From: Oceanicoccus sagamiensis
GTDB taxonomy: Bacteria; Pseudomonadota; Gammaproteobacteria; Pseudomonadales; Dasaniaceae
Assembly: GCF_002117105.1 (NCBI RefSeq)
Contig: NZ_CP019343.1
Location: 310,001 to 374,000 of the forward strand
Reading direction: 5' to 3'
Length of the DNA: 64,000 bases
Shown here: piece after piece, positions 18,211-27,522 of the stretch
How the letters are laid out: the number at the start of each line of letters is the position of its first letter
Position numbering within the stretch: the stretch's first letter is position 1
Made by a program: the position numbers and the translations under genes
The notes under the pieces: model-generated
The model's database searches: none
The model's input: the letters and a program-made list of their open reading frames with translations, nothing else
Told to the model about the DNA's origin: nothing

Positions 18211-20148
18211 TTATGAGTCTGCTTCTTCTGCAGAAGCAACACGGCCGCGTCGGGCTACGTCATCAGTGAGGAGCTGTTCAAAGGCTTCAATTGACATTGA
18301 GCCAAGGTCCTCACCATTGCGTGCACGCACGGCCACGGTCTGATTTTCCACTTCCTTATCGCCGACTACCAGCAGATAGGGAACCTTCTGAATTGTGTGC
18401 TCGCGGATTTTAAAGCCGATCTTCTCATTTCTCAAGTCCGCATCCACTCTAAAGCCCTTATTTTTCAAGGATTCGTGGACTTTTTTCACAAATGGGGACT
18501 GTTTGTCCGTGATATTGGCAATTACGGCCTGTGTTGGGGCCAACCAGGCGGGAAATGCGCCCTCGTAATGCTCGATCAAAATACCGATAAATCGTTCGAA
18601 TGAACCCAATATTGCCCGATGTAACATAACCGGGGTCTGACGGGAGCCGTCTTCAGAGACATATTGCGCATCAAGGCGACCAGGCATAGAGAAATCCACC
18701 TGAATAGTGCCCAATTGCCAAATTCGCCCAATACAGTCTTTTAGAGAAAATTCGATCTTAGGGCCGTAGAATGCGCCTTCCCCGGGTAGCTCTTCCCATG
18801 GCAGGCCTTTGCTATCTAAAGCCTGCGCCAGGGCCTTCTCAGCTTTATCCCAGCTTTCATCGCTACCTACCCGCTTTTCAGGACGAGTCGACAGGCGGTA
18901 AATCACATCACTAAAGCCAAAGTCCTTATATACCGCGTGCAGGAAGTCGATAAACTGCGATACTTCCGGCTGAATCTGCTCTTCAGTGGCAAAGATATGG
19001 GCATCATCCTGTACAAAGCCACGGACTCGCATAATACCGTGCAGTGAACCCGATGGCTCATTGCGGTGACAGGAGCCAAATTCCGCTAATCGCAATGGCA
19101 GGTCACGGTAGCTTTTCAAGCCCTGATTAAATACCTGTACGTGACAGGGGCAGTTCATCGGCTTAATAGCAAAATCCCGCTCTTCGGATTTAAGCGCAAA
19201 CATATCATCGCCAAATTTATCGGCGTGGCCTGATTTTTCCCACAGACTGAAATCCACCAACTGCGGGGTTTTGATCTCTTGATAGTCATTAAGGGCTTGC
19301 TGCTCACGCATATAACCCTCAATGGTCTTATAGATATTCCAGCCTTTAGGGTGCCAGAACACCATACCCGGGGCTTCTTCCTGCATATGGAACAGGTCGT
19401 ACTTCTTACCCAGCTTACGGTGATCACGCTTCTCAGCTTCTTCCAAACGGTGCAAATAAGCTTTTAGCTCTTTTTTGTTGGTCCAGGCGGTACCGTAAAC
19501 CCGTTGCAGCATTTCATTATTGGAATCACCGCGCCAATAGGCACCCGCCACTTTCATTAATTTAAAGGCTTTTAGCTTGCCAGTGCTAGGCACATGGGGG
19601 CCGCGGCATAAATCCATCCAGGGGCCCTGTTTATAGATAGAGACTTCTTCATTTTCAGGCAGGGCTTCAATAATTTGTACTTTGTAGTGTTCGCCCATTT
19701 CGCGGAAGGTTTTAATAGCGTGGTCACGCTCCATCACGACCCGCTCAATAGGCATATCATCTTTAACGATCTCCGACATACGTTTTTCGATTTTTGCCAG
19801 GTCTTCTTCGCTAAATGCATGACCGGAGGCAAAGTCGTAGTAATAGCCATCTTCAATAACAGGGCCGATAGTCACCTGTACACCCGGGAATAACTCTTGT
19901 ACGGCCATGGCCATTAGGTGAGCGGTTGAGTGACGGATAAGGTCCAGTCCCTCTTCATCGCGCTCAGTAACAATGGCCAGCTCAACATCGCTATCAATCA
20001 GATAGGAGGTATCCAGCAGTTCACCGGCAATCTTTCCGGCAAGAGACGCTTTAGCCAAGCCTGGACCAATATCCATGGCGACATCAAAAATAGAAACGGG
20101 GTTATCGAATGAACGCTGACTTCCGTCAGGCAGAGTAATGACAGGCAT
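18211..20148 (-). CDS. thrS: Threonine-tRNA ligase
   Basis: 645 residues. TGS domain at the N-terminus ([19 protein letters not shown]), HxxxH editing domain ([17 protein letters not shown]), class II core with the zinc cysteine in [10 protein letters not shown] and the motif-2 arginine region [19 protein letters not shown], and the anticodon-binding domain. Charges tRNA-Thr and edits Ser-tRNA-Thr. First gene of the thrS-merR block. In E. coli ThrS represses its own messenger; the leader here is about 150 bases but no anticodon-like hairpin was worked out. Confidence 0.98.
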   Translation of the reverse strand: MPVITLPDGSQRSFDNPVSIFDVAMDIGPGLAKASLAGKIAGELLDTSYLIDSDVELAIVTERDEEGLDLIRHSTAHLMAMAVQELFPGVQVTIGPVIEDGYYYDFASGHAFSEEDLAKIEKRMSEIVKDDMPIERVVMERDHAIKTFREMGEHYKVQIIEALPENEEVSIYKQGPWMDLCRGPHVPSTGKLKAFKLMKVAGAYWRGDSNNEMLQRVYGTAWTNKKELKAYLHRLEEAEKRDHRKLGKKYDLFHMQEEAPGMVFWHPKGWNIYKTIEGYMREQQALNDYQEIKTPQLVDFSLWEKSGHADKFGDDMFALKSEERDFAIKPMNCPCHVQVFNQGLKSYRDLPLRLAEFGSCHRNEPSGSLHGIMRVRGFVQDDAHIFATEEQIQPEVSQFIDFLHAVYKDFGFSDVIYRLSTRPEKRVGSDESWDKAEKALAQALDSKGLPWEELPGEGAFYGPKIEFSLKDCIGRIWQLGTIQVDFSMPGRLDAQYVSEDGSRQTPVMLHRAILGSFERFIGILIEHYEGAFPAWLAPTQAVIANITDKQSPFVKKVHESLKNKGFRVDADLRNEKIGFKIREHTIQKVPYLLVVGDKEVENQTVAVRARNGEDLGSMSIEAFEQLLTDDVARRGRVASAEEADS

Positions 20149-20290
20149 TGTACTTTCCTATTTCAGTGGCGAACCTTACCAAAGCCCGCGTGAACATGTT
20201 GTTTTATTATCGGTATTGCTAGCTGGTAAAAGAGGCTGACACTCTACCAGAGCGAGGTGGTTTGTAAAGATGGAAGATTAACATTTGTCA

Positions 20291-20356
20291 GTAGGGTGGA
20301 TTAAAATCCACCCCTGTGACGCAGTGATGGTGGTGGTGGATTGCAATCCACCCTAC
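20291..20356. repeat. Dispersed double-palindrome repeat, copy 3
   Basis: Outer GTAG/CTAC ends with two slightly decayed palindromic arms (GGTGGATTAAAATCCACC and GGTGGATTGCAATCCACC) around a short variable centre. Lies between the HisC-like gene and thrS. Confidence 0.85.
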
Positions 20357-20363
20357 GACGGGG

Positions 20364-21422
20364 TTAAAGAATGCTTTTAATTGCTGTAACTAAAGCCTGC
20401 ATCTCTTTATCCGTGCCAATGCTAATGCGTAAATACTCTTCTATACGGGGCTTCTGGAAATAACGCACCAATATCTTATGCTCACGCAATTGGGTAAATA
20501 ATGCCTCTGCACTAATGCTATTGGGCTTGGCCATCACAAAGTTGGTCATTGAGGGCAATATATCAAAGCCCAAAGCCTGCAACTGCTGCACTGTCCACTC
20601 TCGGGTAGTGATAATCTTCTGGCAGCAGTCATTAAAATAGTCCACATCCTCTATAGAAGCGGTAGCAGCCAACTCTGCCAGACGATCTATAGAATAGGGA
20701 TTAAAGGAGTTTTTGATGCGCTCCAGGGCCTCAATTAAATCCGCATGACCAAGAGCATAACCGACACGGCTACCCGCCAGGGAGCGAGATTTGGACAGGG
20801 TCTGGATCACCAGCAAGTTAGGGTAGCTTTCAAGCAAACTGGCTGCCGACTCAGAACCAAAGTCAACATAGGCCTCATCCACAATCACAACGCTATTGGT
20901 ATTCGTTTTTAACAAGCTCTCAATACTATCAAGGCTCTTACCTACGCCAGTAGGTGCATTCGGGTTGGGAAAAATAACACCGCCGTTGTCACGCTGGTAA
21001 TCCGCCAGGTTAATTGAGAAATCCTCCGCTAATGGCAGCTCAATATAATCGATACCATAGAGGCCACAATAAACCGTATAAAAACCATAGGTGATATCGG
21101 GAAACAGGATGGGCTTACTGTGTTTTAGCAAACCCTGAAAAGCAAAAGCCAGAATCTCGTCAGAGCCATTACCCAAACAGATTTGCTTTTCATTTAATGC
21201 AAAATGCTTTGCCAGTGCCTGCTTTAAACGGCTATTGGATGGGTCAGGATACAAACGCAGAGCATTAATCGCCTCATCATTAATAACCTGCAACACTTTA
21301 GGTGAGGGCGGGTAAGGGTTTTCGTTGGTATTCAGCTTAATTAAATCCTGTACCTTCGGCTGCTCACCGGGCACATAGGGGTGTAATCCCTGGACAAAAT
21401 CACTCCAATAGGGAGAAGTCAT
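20364..21422 (-). CDS. HisC-like PLP-dependent aminotransferase (first paralogue)
   Basis: 352 residues. Signatures NTNENPYPPSP, ICLGNGSDEI, the substrate/PLP site VDEAYVDFG, and SKSRSLAGSRVGYA with the Schiff-base lysine. The family is histidinol-phosphate/aromatic aminotransferases. A second, distinct HisC (45854-46957) sits in the aromatic operon, so this one may serve histidine synthesis or another 2-oxo acid; the neighbours (thrS, PEP-CTERM gene) give no clue. It has its own upstream region. Confidence 0.9.
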   Translation of the reverse strand: MTSPYWSDFVQGLHPYVPGEQPKVQDLIKLNTNENPYPPSPKVLQVINDEAINALRLYPDPSNSRLKQALAKHFALNEKQICLGNGSDEILAFAFQGLLKHSKPILFPDITYGFYTVYCGLYGIDYIELPLAEDFSINLADYQRDNGGVIFPNPNAPTGVGKSLDSIESLLKTNTNSVVIVDEAYVDFGSESAASLLESYPNLLVIQTLSKSRSLAGSRVGYALGHADLIEALERIKNSFNPYSIDRLAELAATASIEDVDYFNDCCQKIITTREWTVQQLQALGFDILPSMTNFVMAKPNSISAEALFTQLREHKILVRYFQKPRIEEYLRISIGTDKEMQALVTAIKSIL

Positions 21423-21536
21423 AAAAACCCTTTTACTCTGCTAGATCGCTAAAAGAAAAAGGGAATTATACAGGGCTTGGCTGCTTTGTAATCACTCTTT
21501 TCGTGATCACAGCAAAGAAATTATGACCGGTAAACA

Positions 21537-21566
21537 AAAGCAGCGAGCCAGTGCCCGCTGCTTTTA
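21537..21566 (-). terminator. Terminator of the PEP-CTERM gene
   Basis: Stem AAAAGCAGCG/CGCTGCTTTT with a 10-base loop, 50 bases beyond the stop at 21617, with T residues on the minus strand. Confidence 0.75.
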
Positions 21567-21616
21567 AGTTTGTGGCTATAGCCTGCCACTGTATAACCCT
21601 TCAATACAGCCAATAC

Positions 21617-22183
21617 TTATTCGCTATCAATGCTTTTACGCTTGATCAAGGCCATACCAATCAGCGCACTGCTAAATAGCAACAGTGAACTTGGAACCGG
21701 AACGAAAGCCGGAGGATTGGGTGACACCACAAAATCTATACTCTTCTGTGTAAATGTCTCATCAAACTCAATAAAACCATAGTCTTCATGCTCACCTTCA
21801 ATACTTAAATCCAGCTTAACATCAAACTGATCAGCTTTTTTCTGGCTAATATCCAGACTCATAGACATATCACCAACGAACAGAGAATCACTACCATCGG
21901 CTGTTAAATCAAACTCATATTTGATCTTCTCATCTTCCATAATGAATGAACTGTCACTGATGGTGAAATCAAACACCTGACCTTGTTCATCAGTAATATA
22001 TAAATTACTGGGACCGTCAAAACAGGCGATTTCTTTTTTCTTATCGCACACCACCTCACTCCCTGGCAGGGTTTCAATACCTACGCTAAAGCCATTCTCA
22101 CCAGTCACTTGATAATACTCTGCATGCGCGGCAGTGCTGGCCAGCAATAGGCTGAGAGCAAATAGTTGGATTAATTTATCCAT
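21617..22183 (-). CDS. PEP-CTERM-type exported protein
   Basis: 188 residues. Signal peptide LIQLFALSLLLASTAAHA. The C-terminus has a short proline motif (FVPVPSS), a hydrophobic segment (LLLFSSALIGMALI) and a basic end (KRKS), the tripartite exosortase sorting signal in the 'VPxP' variant. Two cysteines near residues 47 and 54 could form a disulphide. The mature protein is acidic and beta-rich. Its exosortase is not in this window. Single-gene unit with its own terminator. Confidence 0.8.
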   Translation of the reverse strand: MDKLIQLFALSLLLASTAAHAEYYQVTGENGFSVGIETLPGSEVVCDKKKEIACFDGPSNLYITDEQGQVFDFTISDSSFIMEDEKIKYEFDLTADGSDSLFVGDMSMSLDISQKKADQFDVKLDLSIEGEHEDYGFIEFDETFTQKSIDFVVSPNPPAFVPVPSSLLLFSSALIGMALIKRKSIDSE

Positions 22184-22475
22184 AGCATATCCCTTCTGTT
22201 AGTCATTGTTTGGATTACTGCCCTTAAGACAGGGAAGCAACGAGGCTCCGATCGAAGAGTATGCCCCCACACAACATGCATCCAATGACTATTTAAAATA
22301 CAAAAAATGACTTAGGGTAATATGTAGATAAGCCAACATCATGGCCTGCCCACCCTTGCGTGAGGCGCCAAAAATTTTGTCGCTTGGCATTTTATCGCCT
22401 AGTGTTAAGATGGCCTTCCAGCATGGTTGGCCCAAGCAGTATTGACCAACTGACTCAATTCACCTTAGGCCATTT

Positions 22476-23339
22476 ATGTCAAAACAAGACAACAGCAATG
22501 ACACAGAAGAGATTTCCCCCAGCTTTGCCTTTGAGCGCTTTCTAAAATTCTGGCGCAGTGTGCATAGCCTCAGCCAGGAAGAACTGGCTTTTAGAGTTGA
22601 TAGTTCCCCCCGCCATATTAGCCGCCTGGAGAATGGCAGCAGCCGCCCCAGTGAAAACCTGGTAATTGAAATTTCCAAAGCCATGAATTTGGGGCGCAGA
22701 GATAGTAACCATCTATTAATTTCCGCAGGCTATGCACCAATAGAACCCAAAGTAGACTTTCATTCACCCGAGCTAAAATGGCTACGCAAAGCCATGACCA
22801 AAACCCTGCGTGCACTGGACCCCTACCCCACTGTGCTGCTGGATAGGTCAACCAATATTGTGATGGTTAATCGAGCCTGGGTAGGCTTTTACTTAAACCA
22901 CTTAAGCCAACAATCGCTGGATGAAGTCAGCAACCACTATGACTTTCTCTTTAGCCGCGAAGGGGTGGGTAATATGGTGAGTAACTGGGAAGATACCTTG
23001 TCGGTTATTCTGATGTCGCTAAAACAGATTGCTCTATTCTCGGATAGCGAAGAAGACCATCAACTGCTTGAGCGGCTTAAGCAGCACCCCAGTGTCCCCG
23101 AAGACTGGCAGCAAAGAGGGGCCGCCTTGGAGCCCATGGCAAGCTTCCGTGTGCAAATGACGCTTAACGACACCATCCATCGCTTTTTTAGTGTTAGCAG
23201 CACAGTGGGAGCACTGGGGCCAAATGCCTACACCTCAGAGCCCAACCTCTCCATTCACACTCTCTACCCGGAAGATGACGACCTGGACTTATCAACCATG
23301 ATTAACCCAGAACTTAAACACCCGCTGCTGTTTTATTAA
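22476..23339 (+). CDS. XRE/HTH regulator with MmyB-like ligand-binding domain
   Basis: 287 residues. N-terminal Cro/C1-type helix-turn-helix (FWRSVHSLSQEELAFRVDSS, then HISRLENGSSRPSEN), then a C-terminal domain of about 180 residues with LRALDPYPTVLLDRSTNIVMVN, matching the MmyB-like (PAS-type, fatty-acid-binding in Streptomyces/mycobacteria) domain. That family binds acyl ligands, which suits its position just upstream of a wax ester synthase and a lipase, both on the same strand; regulation of them is inference. The gap to the synthase is 149 bases, so the two may have separate promoters. Confidence 0.9.
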   Translation: MSKQDNSNDTEEISPSFAFERFLKFWRSVHSLSQEELAFRVDSSPRHISRLENGSSRPSENLVIEISKAMNLGRRDSNHLLISAGYAPIEPKVDFHSPELKWLRKAMTKTLRALDPYPTVLLDRSTNIVMVNRAWVGFYLNHLSQQSLDEVSNHYDFLFSREGVGNMVSNWEDTLSVILMSLKQIALFSDSEEDHQLLERLKQHPSVPEDWQQRGAALEPMASFRVQMTLNDTIHRFFSVSSTVGALGPNAYTSEPNLSIHTLYPEDDDLDLSTMINPELKHPLLFY

Positions 23340-23488
23340 GCCAGGGCTTAAGCCACTAGACATGCTGTGTCATGGCCTCTGGCCAGTATTTCGGTAATAT
23401 ATTGCCATTCTCTGGTATCGCCCAAGGACTATTCAGGCGCATTGTTACCAAAACTCCCCCATGGGCTTAGCTCACCGAGGCAGATTTT

Positions 23489-25186
23489 ATGAAGCAGCTA
23501 TCAGCAGTCGACGCCGGATTTATCTTTAACGAAACCCCTACCGCCCCCCAACATATTGGCGGCCTAGGCATTTATGACCCCTCTACCGCCCCCGGCGGCA
23601 AAGTTCGTTTTAAGCAGATTATGGAAAACACCTTAAAGCGTAAGCACCTGGCGCCATTGATGCGCCAGCGCTTAGCTGAGGTGCCCTTTAATGCCGACTT
23701 TCCTTATTGGATTAATCAAGAGAGCTTTGACCCGGAATTTCATATTCGCCATATTTCTTTACCGGAACCGGGTGATTGGCGCCAACTCTGTATTCAGGTT
23801 GCCCGCATTTATGCTCGCCCATTAGATCGCAATAAACCGCTGTGGGAAATGTATGTCATTGAAGGCCTGGATAATGTCGAAGGTATTCCCAAGGGCTGCT
23901 ATGCCGTTTTAACCAAGGTCCACCACGCTTGTATCGATGGCACTATGTCCAGCGATATTGGCGCAGCCTTTGCCGACCTGGAACCGGTACCCGATGCCAG
24001 CCGTGTCCCCCCTCCCGGCCCCTGGGATATTGATAAAGACCCCACCGATGCCGAGCTACTAGGCATGGCTAATTTTAATAACCTAACCAAACCGCTACGT
24101 TTTTTGGAAACCCTGGGCGCCACTGCACCTAAAGTTCAAGAAGCTCTGGCCATGTTAAGCGAAGGAAAAATCAAACTGCCTGAGCGCGCACCAAGAACAC
24201 GGTTTAACGGAACCGTTAGCAGCAGCCGGGTATTTGAAGGTGTGCAATTTGATCTGGATACTATTAAGCAAATTAAAAATGCCGCAGGCGGTACCGTCAA
24301 TGATGCCATGCTGGCTATTTGCAGCGGGGCGATGCGTAATTATTTGCTGGAAAAAGATGAGCTACCCAGCCAATCACTGGTGAGTATGTGCCCGATTAAT
24401 ACCCGCTCGGCAGCCGTTGATCCCGGCCATACCGAAACCGGTAACGATGTCTCCTCAATGTCTGTAGCGTTAAGAACCGATATTGCCGATCCTAAAGAGA
24501 GAATGCTGGCCATCTGCCAGGAAACCCGCAGCGCAAAAGAATTAACCGCCGCCATTGGCGCAAAAACCATGCTGGAATATTCTCAGTATATGCCCACCAG
24601 CCTGACCTCTTTAGGGGCCAAGTTAGCCGCGGAGCAAGGTTTGGCCAATCATATGGACCCGGTTTTTAATACCGTAACCACCAATGTACCGGGGCCACCG
24701 ATTCCGCTTTATAGCAATGGCGCTCATTTGGTGACCAGCTTTGGTCTGGGTATTGCTCAGGATAGCTGCGGCTTGTTTCATTCAATCAGCAGTTACTGTG
24801 GCCAGGCCACTATCGGTGTCACCTCTTGCCGCGAAATGATGCCGGACCCTGCCCATTACGCGGATTTATTACGCGAATCACTCGCAGAATTAGTCGCGGT
24901 TTTTTTAGCGCCGCAACCCACCGCACAAAAAAAGACCAGCAAAGCAAAAGCCACGCCAAAGAAAGCTAAAGAAACTGTGAAAAAGACCAAAGCGCCCGCT
25001 ACTAAAGCGAAGAAAAAAACCGTTAAATCAGAGTCTGAAACCCATAGCGCTAAACCTGCCAAAACGAAAAAAAAGGCGGCTAAAAAAACAACAAAGAAGA
25101 AAGAAGATCAATCATCTCTCTTTGACAATGTGAATGGCGTTACGCAGAATGAGGATAGTTCGCCAGATAATACCGAGCTCCATTAG
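23489..25186 (+). CDS. Wax ester synthase/diacylglycerol acyltransferase with a lysine-rich, H1-like tail
   Basis: 565 residues; the family is usually about 450-480. The catalytic motif HHACIDG is at residues 145-151, preceded by KVHH and followed by the usual C-terminal domain (NVPGPPIPLY, VTSCREMMPDP). These enzymes join acyl-CoA to fatty alcohol or diacylglycerol, making wax ester or triacylglycerol inclusions on the inner membrane. Residues from about 480 to 546 are almost all Lys, Ala, Thr and Pro, rich in KAK/TKKK repeats, like the tail of the phasin PhaF or histone H1, then an acidic end. The tail is absent from typical members. Start ATG at 23489; preceded by the XRE regulator, followed by the lipase with no terminator between. 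Confidence 0.95.
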   Translation: MKQLSAVDAGFIFNETPTAPQHIGGLGIYDPSTAPGGKVRFKQIMENTLKRKHLAPLMRQRLAEVPFNADFPYWINQESFDPEFHIRHISLPEPGDWRQLCIQVARIYARPLDRNKPLWEMYVIEGLDNVEGIPKGCYAVLTKVHHACIDGTMSSDIGAAFADLEPVPDASRVPPPGPWDIDKDPTDAELLGMANFNNLTKPLRFLETLGATAPKVQEALAMLSEGKIKLPERAPRTRFNGTVSSSRVFEGVQFDLDTIKQIKNAAGGTVNDAMLAICSGAMRNYLLEKDELPSQSLVSMCPINTRSAAVDPGHTETGNDVSSMSVALRTDIADPKERMLAICQETRSAKELTAAIGAKTMLEYSQYMPTSLTSLGAKLAAEQGLANHMDPVFNTVTTNVPGPPIPLYSNGAHLVTSFGLGIAQDSCGLFHSISSYCGQATIGVTSCREMMPDPAHYADLLRESLAELVAVFLAPQPTAQKKTSKAKATPKKAKETVKKTKAPATKAKKKTVKSESETHSAKPAKTKKKAAKKTTKKKEDQSSLFDNVNGVTQNEDSSPDNTELH

Positions 25187-25243
25187 AGGCTCGGTTATCA
25201 CCAATAATCACAACCAACAATCATAAGAAAGGCTAAAATAATA

Positions 25244-26023
25244 ATGACGAAAACCCAGATTAGTGAACAGGAAAAACCTAACGATTTTTTGTTTTACAGC
25301 GAAGGTATCCGCGCCATGGGCGAGATGATGTCGCTACCCTTTTCACTACCGCTGTTGCGTCTTGCTCCCAAAGGTGATGGCCACACCGTAATGATTATCC
25401 CCGGCTTTACCGCCGATGACGATTCCACCCTATCACTAAGACGCTTTCTCTCCGATATGGGCTATGACGTTCATGGTTGGGGACTCGGTGTAAATAAGGG
25501 TGCCAGAGAAGAACTCTTTCGGCTGTGTGCTGAAAGGATTGAAGCACTCTATAAAGAGAGCGGTCAAAAAATCACACTGATAGGTCAGAGTCTTGGGGGT
25601 ATTTATGCCAGAGAACTGGCAAAGTTAACGCCTTATATTCGACAGGTTATTTGCTTAGGCAGCCCCGTTGACCGACGCAATGGTGACGGCTCTCGTATTA
25701 GCGCGCTGTATGAATATATGAACCGCGAATATATGGCTGACTTTGACAATGAGTTCCTTGAGCAAACAGCTACTGCCCCTGATGTCCCTTGCAGCATGGT
25801 ATATAGCCAGTTAGATGGTATCGTACATTGGTCAACTTGCCGCCAGAATAAGCCCAGCGACTGTGCTGAGAATATTGAAGTCTATAGCAGCCACAGCGGT
25901 ATGGGATTTAGCCCTGCCATTTATTATCTATTAACCGATCGGTTGGCCCAGAAAGAAGGAGAATGGAAGCCCTTTAATTCGCCACTATGGCTAAAAGGTG
26001 CATTTCCTGAACATCTGCACTAG
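25244..26023 (+). CDS. Alpha/beta-hydrolase (lipase/esterase-like)
   Basis: 259 residues. Nucleophile elbow GQSLGG with Ser116, oxyanion region VMIIPGFTADDDS, and a C-terminal histidine (HSGMGF, His217); SQLDGIVHW supplies an acidic residue. It has no signal peptide, so it is probably cytoplasmic and could hydrolyse stored lipid, esters or lyso-lipids. It lies 57 bases after the wax ester synthase with no terminator, and ends at a shared bidirectional terminator before phaR. The specific substrate is not known. Confidence 0.85.
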   Translation: MTKTQISEQEKPNDFLFYSEGIRAMGEMMSLPFSLPLLRLAPKGDGHTVMIIPGFTADDDSTLSLRRFLSDMGYDVHGWGLGVNKGAREELFRLCAERIEALYKESGQKITLIGQSLGGIYARELAKLTPYIRQVICLGSPVDRRNGDGSRISALYEYMNREYMADFDNEFLEQTATAPDVPCSMVYSQLDGIVHWSTCRQNKPSDCAENIEVYSSHSGMGFSPAIYYLLTDRLAQKEGEWKPFNSPLWLKGAFPEHLH

Positions 26024-26033
26024 GGTGCAGCTT

Positions 26034-26066
26034 AAAAAAAGGGGGCTTAATAGCCCCCTTTTTTTA
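26034..26066. terminator. Bidirectional terminator between the lipase and phaR genes
   Basis: Stem GGGGGCT/AGCCCCC with TAAT loop (26041-26058), A7 on the left and T7 on the right, so it works on both strands. The phaR stop codon lies inside the T run. Confidence 0.9.
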
Positions 26067-26471
26067 AAACTTTGGCAGTGAATCAAGATACTTTTTCAGC
26101 AAATCTTCTGCCGTGGGAATACCAGGACTAGAAAACTGTTTAAGGTGTGAGCGAACTTTATCCTGCTCTTTTAAGAAGGCAAGAATCTGCTGCTCTATCA
26201 GCGGGCCTATCACGGTTGCAAACTGATCACCGTAAAAACGAATTAACTCCTCCAATATACGATTGGTCAATAATGACCGCTGCCCTTCAGATTCCAGCTC
26301 CGTGACTATCTGCATTAAAGTCCCGCGGGTTAAATCATCCCCGGTTTTACTATCCACCACCTGAAAGGGTTCATAGTTCAACACCATTTGCCGTACATCC
26401 TCTAATTTGATGTAAGCACTGGCCGAAGTATCGTAAATACGGCGGTTGGGATATTTCTTCAGAATTTTCAC
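26064..26471 (-). CDS. phaR: PhaR, polyhydroxyalkanoate granule regulator
   Basis: 135 residues from the GTG at 26471, which has AAGG seven bases upstream; longer readings to 26546 begin in poorly coding sequence. KYPNRRIYDTSASAYI at the N-terminus is the hallmark PHB/PHA accumulation regulatory domain; the C-terminal part (LLTNRILEELIRFYG) is the second conserved block. PhaR represses phasin genes and leaves DNA to bind nascent PHA granules. The gene is divergent from two phasins whose promoter carries twin palindromes, so it very probably controls them. Confidence 0.93.
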   Translation of the reverse strand: MKILKKYPNRRIYDTSASAYIKLEDVRQMVLNYEPFQVVDSKTGDDLTRGTLMQIVTELESEGQRSLLTNRILEELIRFYGDQFATVIGPLIEQQILAFLKEQDKVRSHLKQFSSPGIPTAEDLLKKYLDSLPKF

Positions 26472-26546
26472 TTTTGAGCCCTTGAGTAAAGTGGCGCGAT
26501 TATAGCCCAGCCAAATACCCCTAGATACAGGAAAAATATTGCGCAA

Positions 26547-26614
26547 TGCGTCATAATATTTTGCATTTGCACCAAATATTTTAAAATATGTTTAATTATC
26601 AAATACTTATATTA
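26547..26614. other. phaR-phasin spacer, left part
   Basis: AT-rich. Contains TTGCGC and TTTGCA-type half-sites near the phaR start, which could serve autorepression, but none forms the perfect palindrome seen further right. Confidence 0.35.
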
Positions 26615-26629
26615 TTGTGCAAAGCACAA
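26615..26629. promoter_or_regulatory. Operator palindrome 1 (TTGTGC-N3-GCACAA)
   Basis: TTGTGCAAAGCACAA, perfect, eight bases upstream of the -35 box. Probable PhaR binding site. Confidence 0.75.
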
Positions 26630-26636
26630 AAAAAGC

Positions 26637-26665
26637 TTGACACCCTTTCCTATCATCCCTAATAT
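26637..26665 (+). promoter_or_regulatory. Consensus sigma70 promoter of the phasin genes
   Basis: TTGACA (26637-26642), 17-base spacer, TAATAT (26660-26665). Predicted start near 26672, giving a leader of about 50 bases. Confidence 0.85.
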
Positions 26666-26675
26666 ACGCCTCATG

Positions 26676-26690
26676 TTGTGCAGCGCACAA
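26676..26690. promoter_or_regulatory. Operator palindrome 2 (TTGTGC-N3-GCACAA)
   Basis: TTGTGCAGCGCACAA, perfect, just after the predicted transcription start. Its centre is 61 bases from palindrome 1, about six helical turns, so the two could be bridged by a PhaR tetramer or dimer pair. Confidence 0.75.
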
Positions 26691-26720
26691 ATTTAATTGA
26701 AACGCTTACCGGAGCTCACC

Positions 26721-27089
26721 ATGAACAACTTTGAAGAGATTACTACAGCCATTCAGTCACTGTCTGACAATCAGGCCAAATCTGTTGAGCTACAAACTGC
26801 TTATTACACCGACCTTGCCAAGCAAGTCACTGACAGCGCTACTGAGCTGGCTGAGCAAACTCGCAACCACCTTGAAGAGATTGCTAAGGCAACCACCTTT
26901 AGCGGCGCCTTTGCAGCCAATATTAAATTTGAAGATAGCATTAAAGCCAAAGTAAGCGGCTTTTACCAAAGCAATGCTGACGCGACTAAAACGCTGGTCG
27001 AAGAGATCACTAAGTTATACAGCGCTGAAACAGCTGAAGCTCCCGCCGCTACAAAAGCCCCTAAGGCTGCCAGCAAAAAAGCGGCTTAA
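26721..27089 (+). CDS. Phasin family protein (first)
   Basis: 122 residues from the ATG at 26721 (GGAG upstream at 26711). All-helical: FEEITTAIQSLSDNQAKSVELQTAYYTDLAKQ and repeats typical of phasin_2, then the KVSGFYQSNADATKTLVEEITKLY block. Ends with a short basic KAPKAASKKAA tail. Phasins coat PHA granules. Downstream of the twin operators; a second phasin follows by 58 bases. Confidence 0.88.
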   Translation: MNNFEEITTAIQSLSDNQAKSVELQTAYYTDLAKQVTDSATELAEQTRNHLEEIAKATTFSGAFAANIKFEDSIKAKVSGFYQSNADATKTLVEEITKLYSAETAEAPAATKAPKAASKKAA

Positions 27090-27146
27090 TTTTTCTGCCC
27101 TTCCCGCGCAGGCGGGAATGACAAACAACCACAAAAGGTAACGATC

Positions 27147-27455
27147 ATGAGCGAATTAGACAACGTAAAAGAATTTATTGAACAAGCTGTAGAAACTAAC
27201 ACCAAAGCCGTTGAAATGCAGATGAGCTTCTACGAATCATTTAGCCGTCGTCAAGGTGAAGCCATGGCCAAGTTAGCTGACCAGCGCATCGACAGCCTAA
27301 AAGAAATTGCCAACTGTGGCAGCTTTGAAAAAGCGATTGAAACTAACACGGCTTTTGAGCAGCAAGCTAAAGAAAACCTTGAAGCTCTATTTAATAGCAA
27401 TGTTAAAGCCTTTGAAGAATTTTCTGACTCTTTAAAAACTGTTTACACCGTCTAG
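27147..27455 (+). CDS. Phasin family protein (second)
   Basis: 102 residues, all-helical and close in pattern to the first (MSELDNVKEFIEQAVETNTK, SFYESFSRRQGEAMAKLADQ), but without the basic tail. Has its own AAAAGGTAACG ribosome binding site. A GC-rich hairpin (CCCGCGCAGGCGGG) sits between the two phasin genes at about 27102-27115, and a strong terminator follows. Confidence 0.85.
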   Translation: MSELDNVKEFIEQAVETNTKAVEMQMSFYESFSRRQGEAMAKLADQRIDSLKEIANCGSFEKAIETNTAFEQQAKENLEALFNSNVKAFEEFSDSLKTVYTV

Positions 27456-27481
27456 GTCTCGAGAAACCCTGTTTCCGATTT

Positions 27482-27518
27482 ATCCGCAGATTGAATCTTT
27501 CATCTGCGGATTTTTTTT
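27482..27518 (+). terminator. Terminator of the phasin operon
   Basis: Perfect 10-bp stem ATCCGCAGAT/ATCTGCGGAT with a 10-base loop and eight T. It ends 5 bases before the convergent FMN enzyme stop. Confidence 0.95.
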
Positions 27519-27522
27519 GCCT

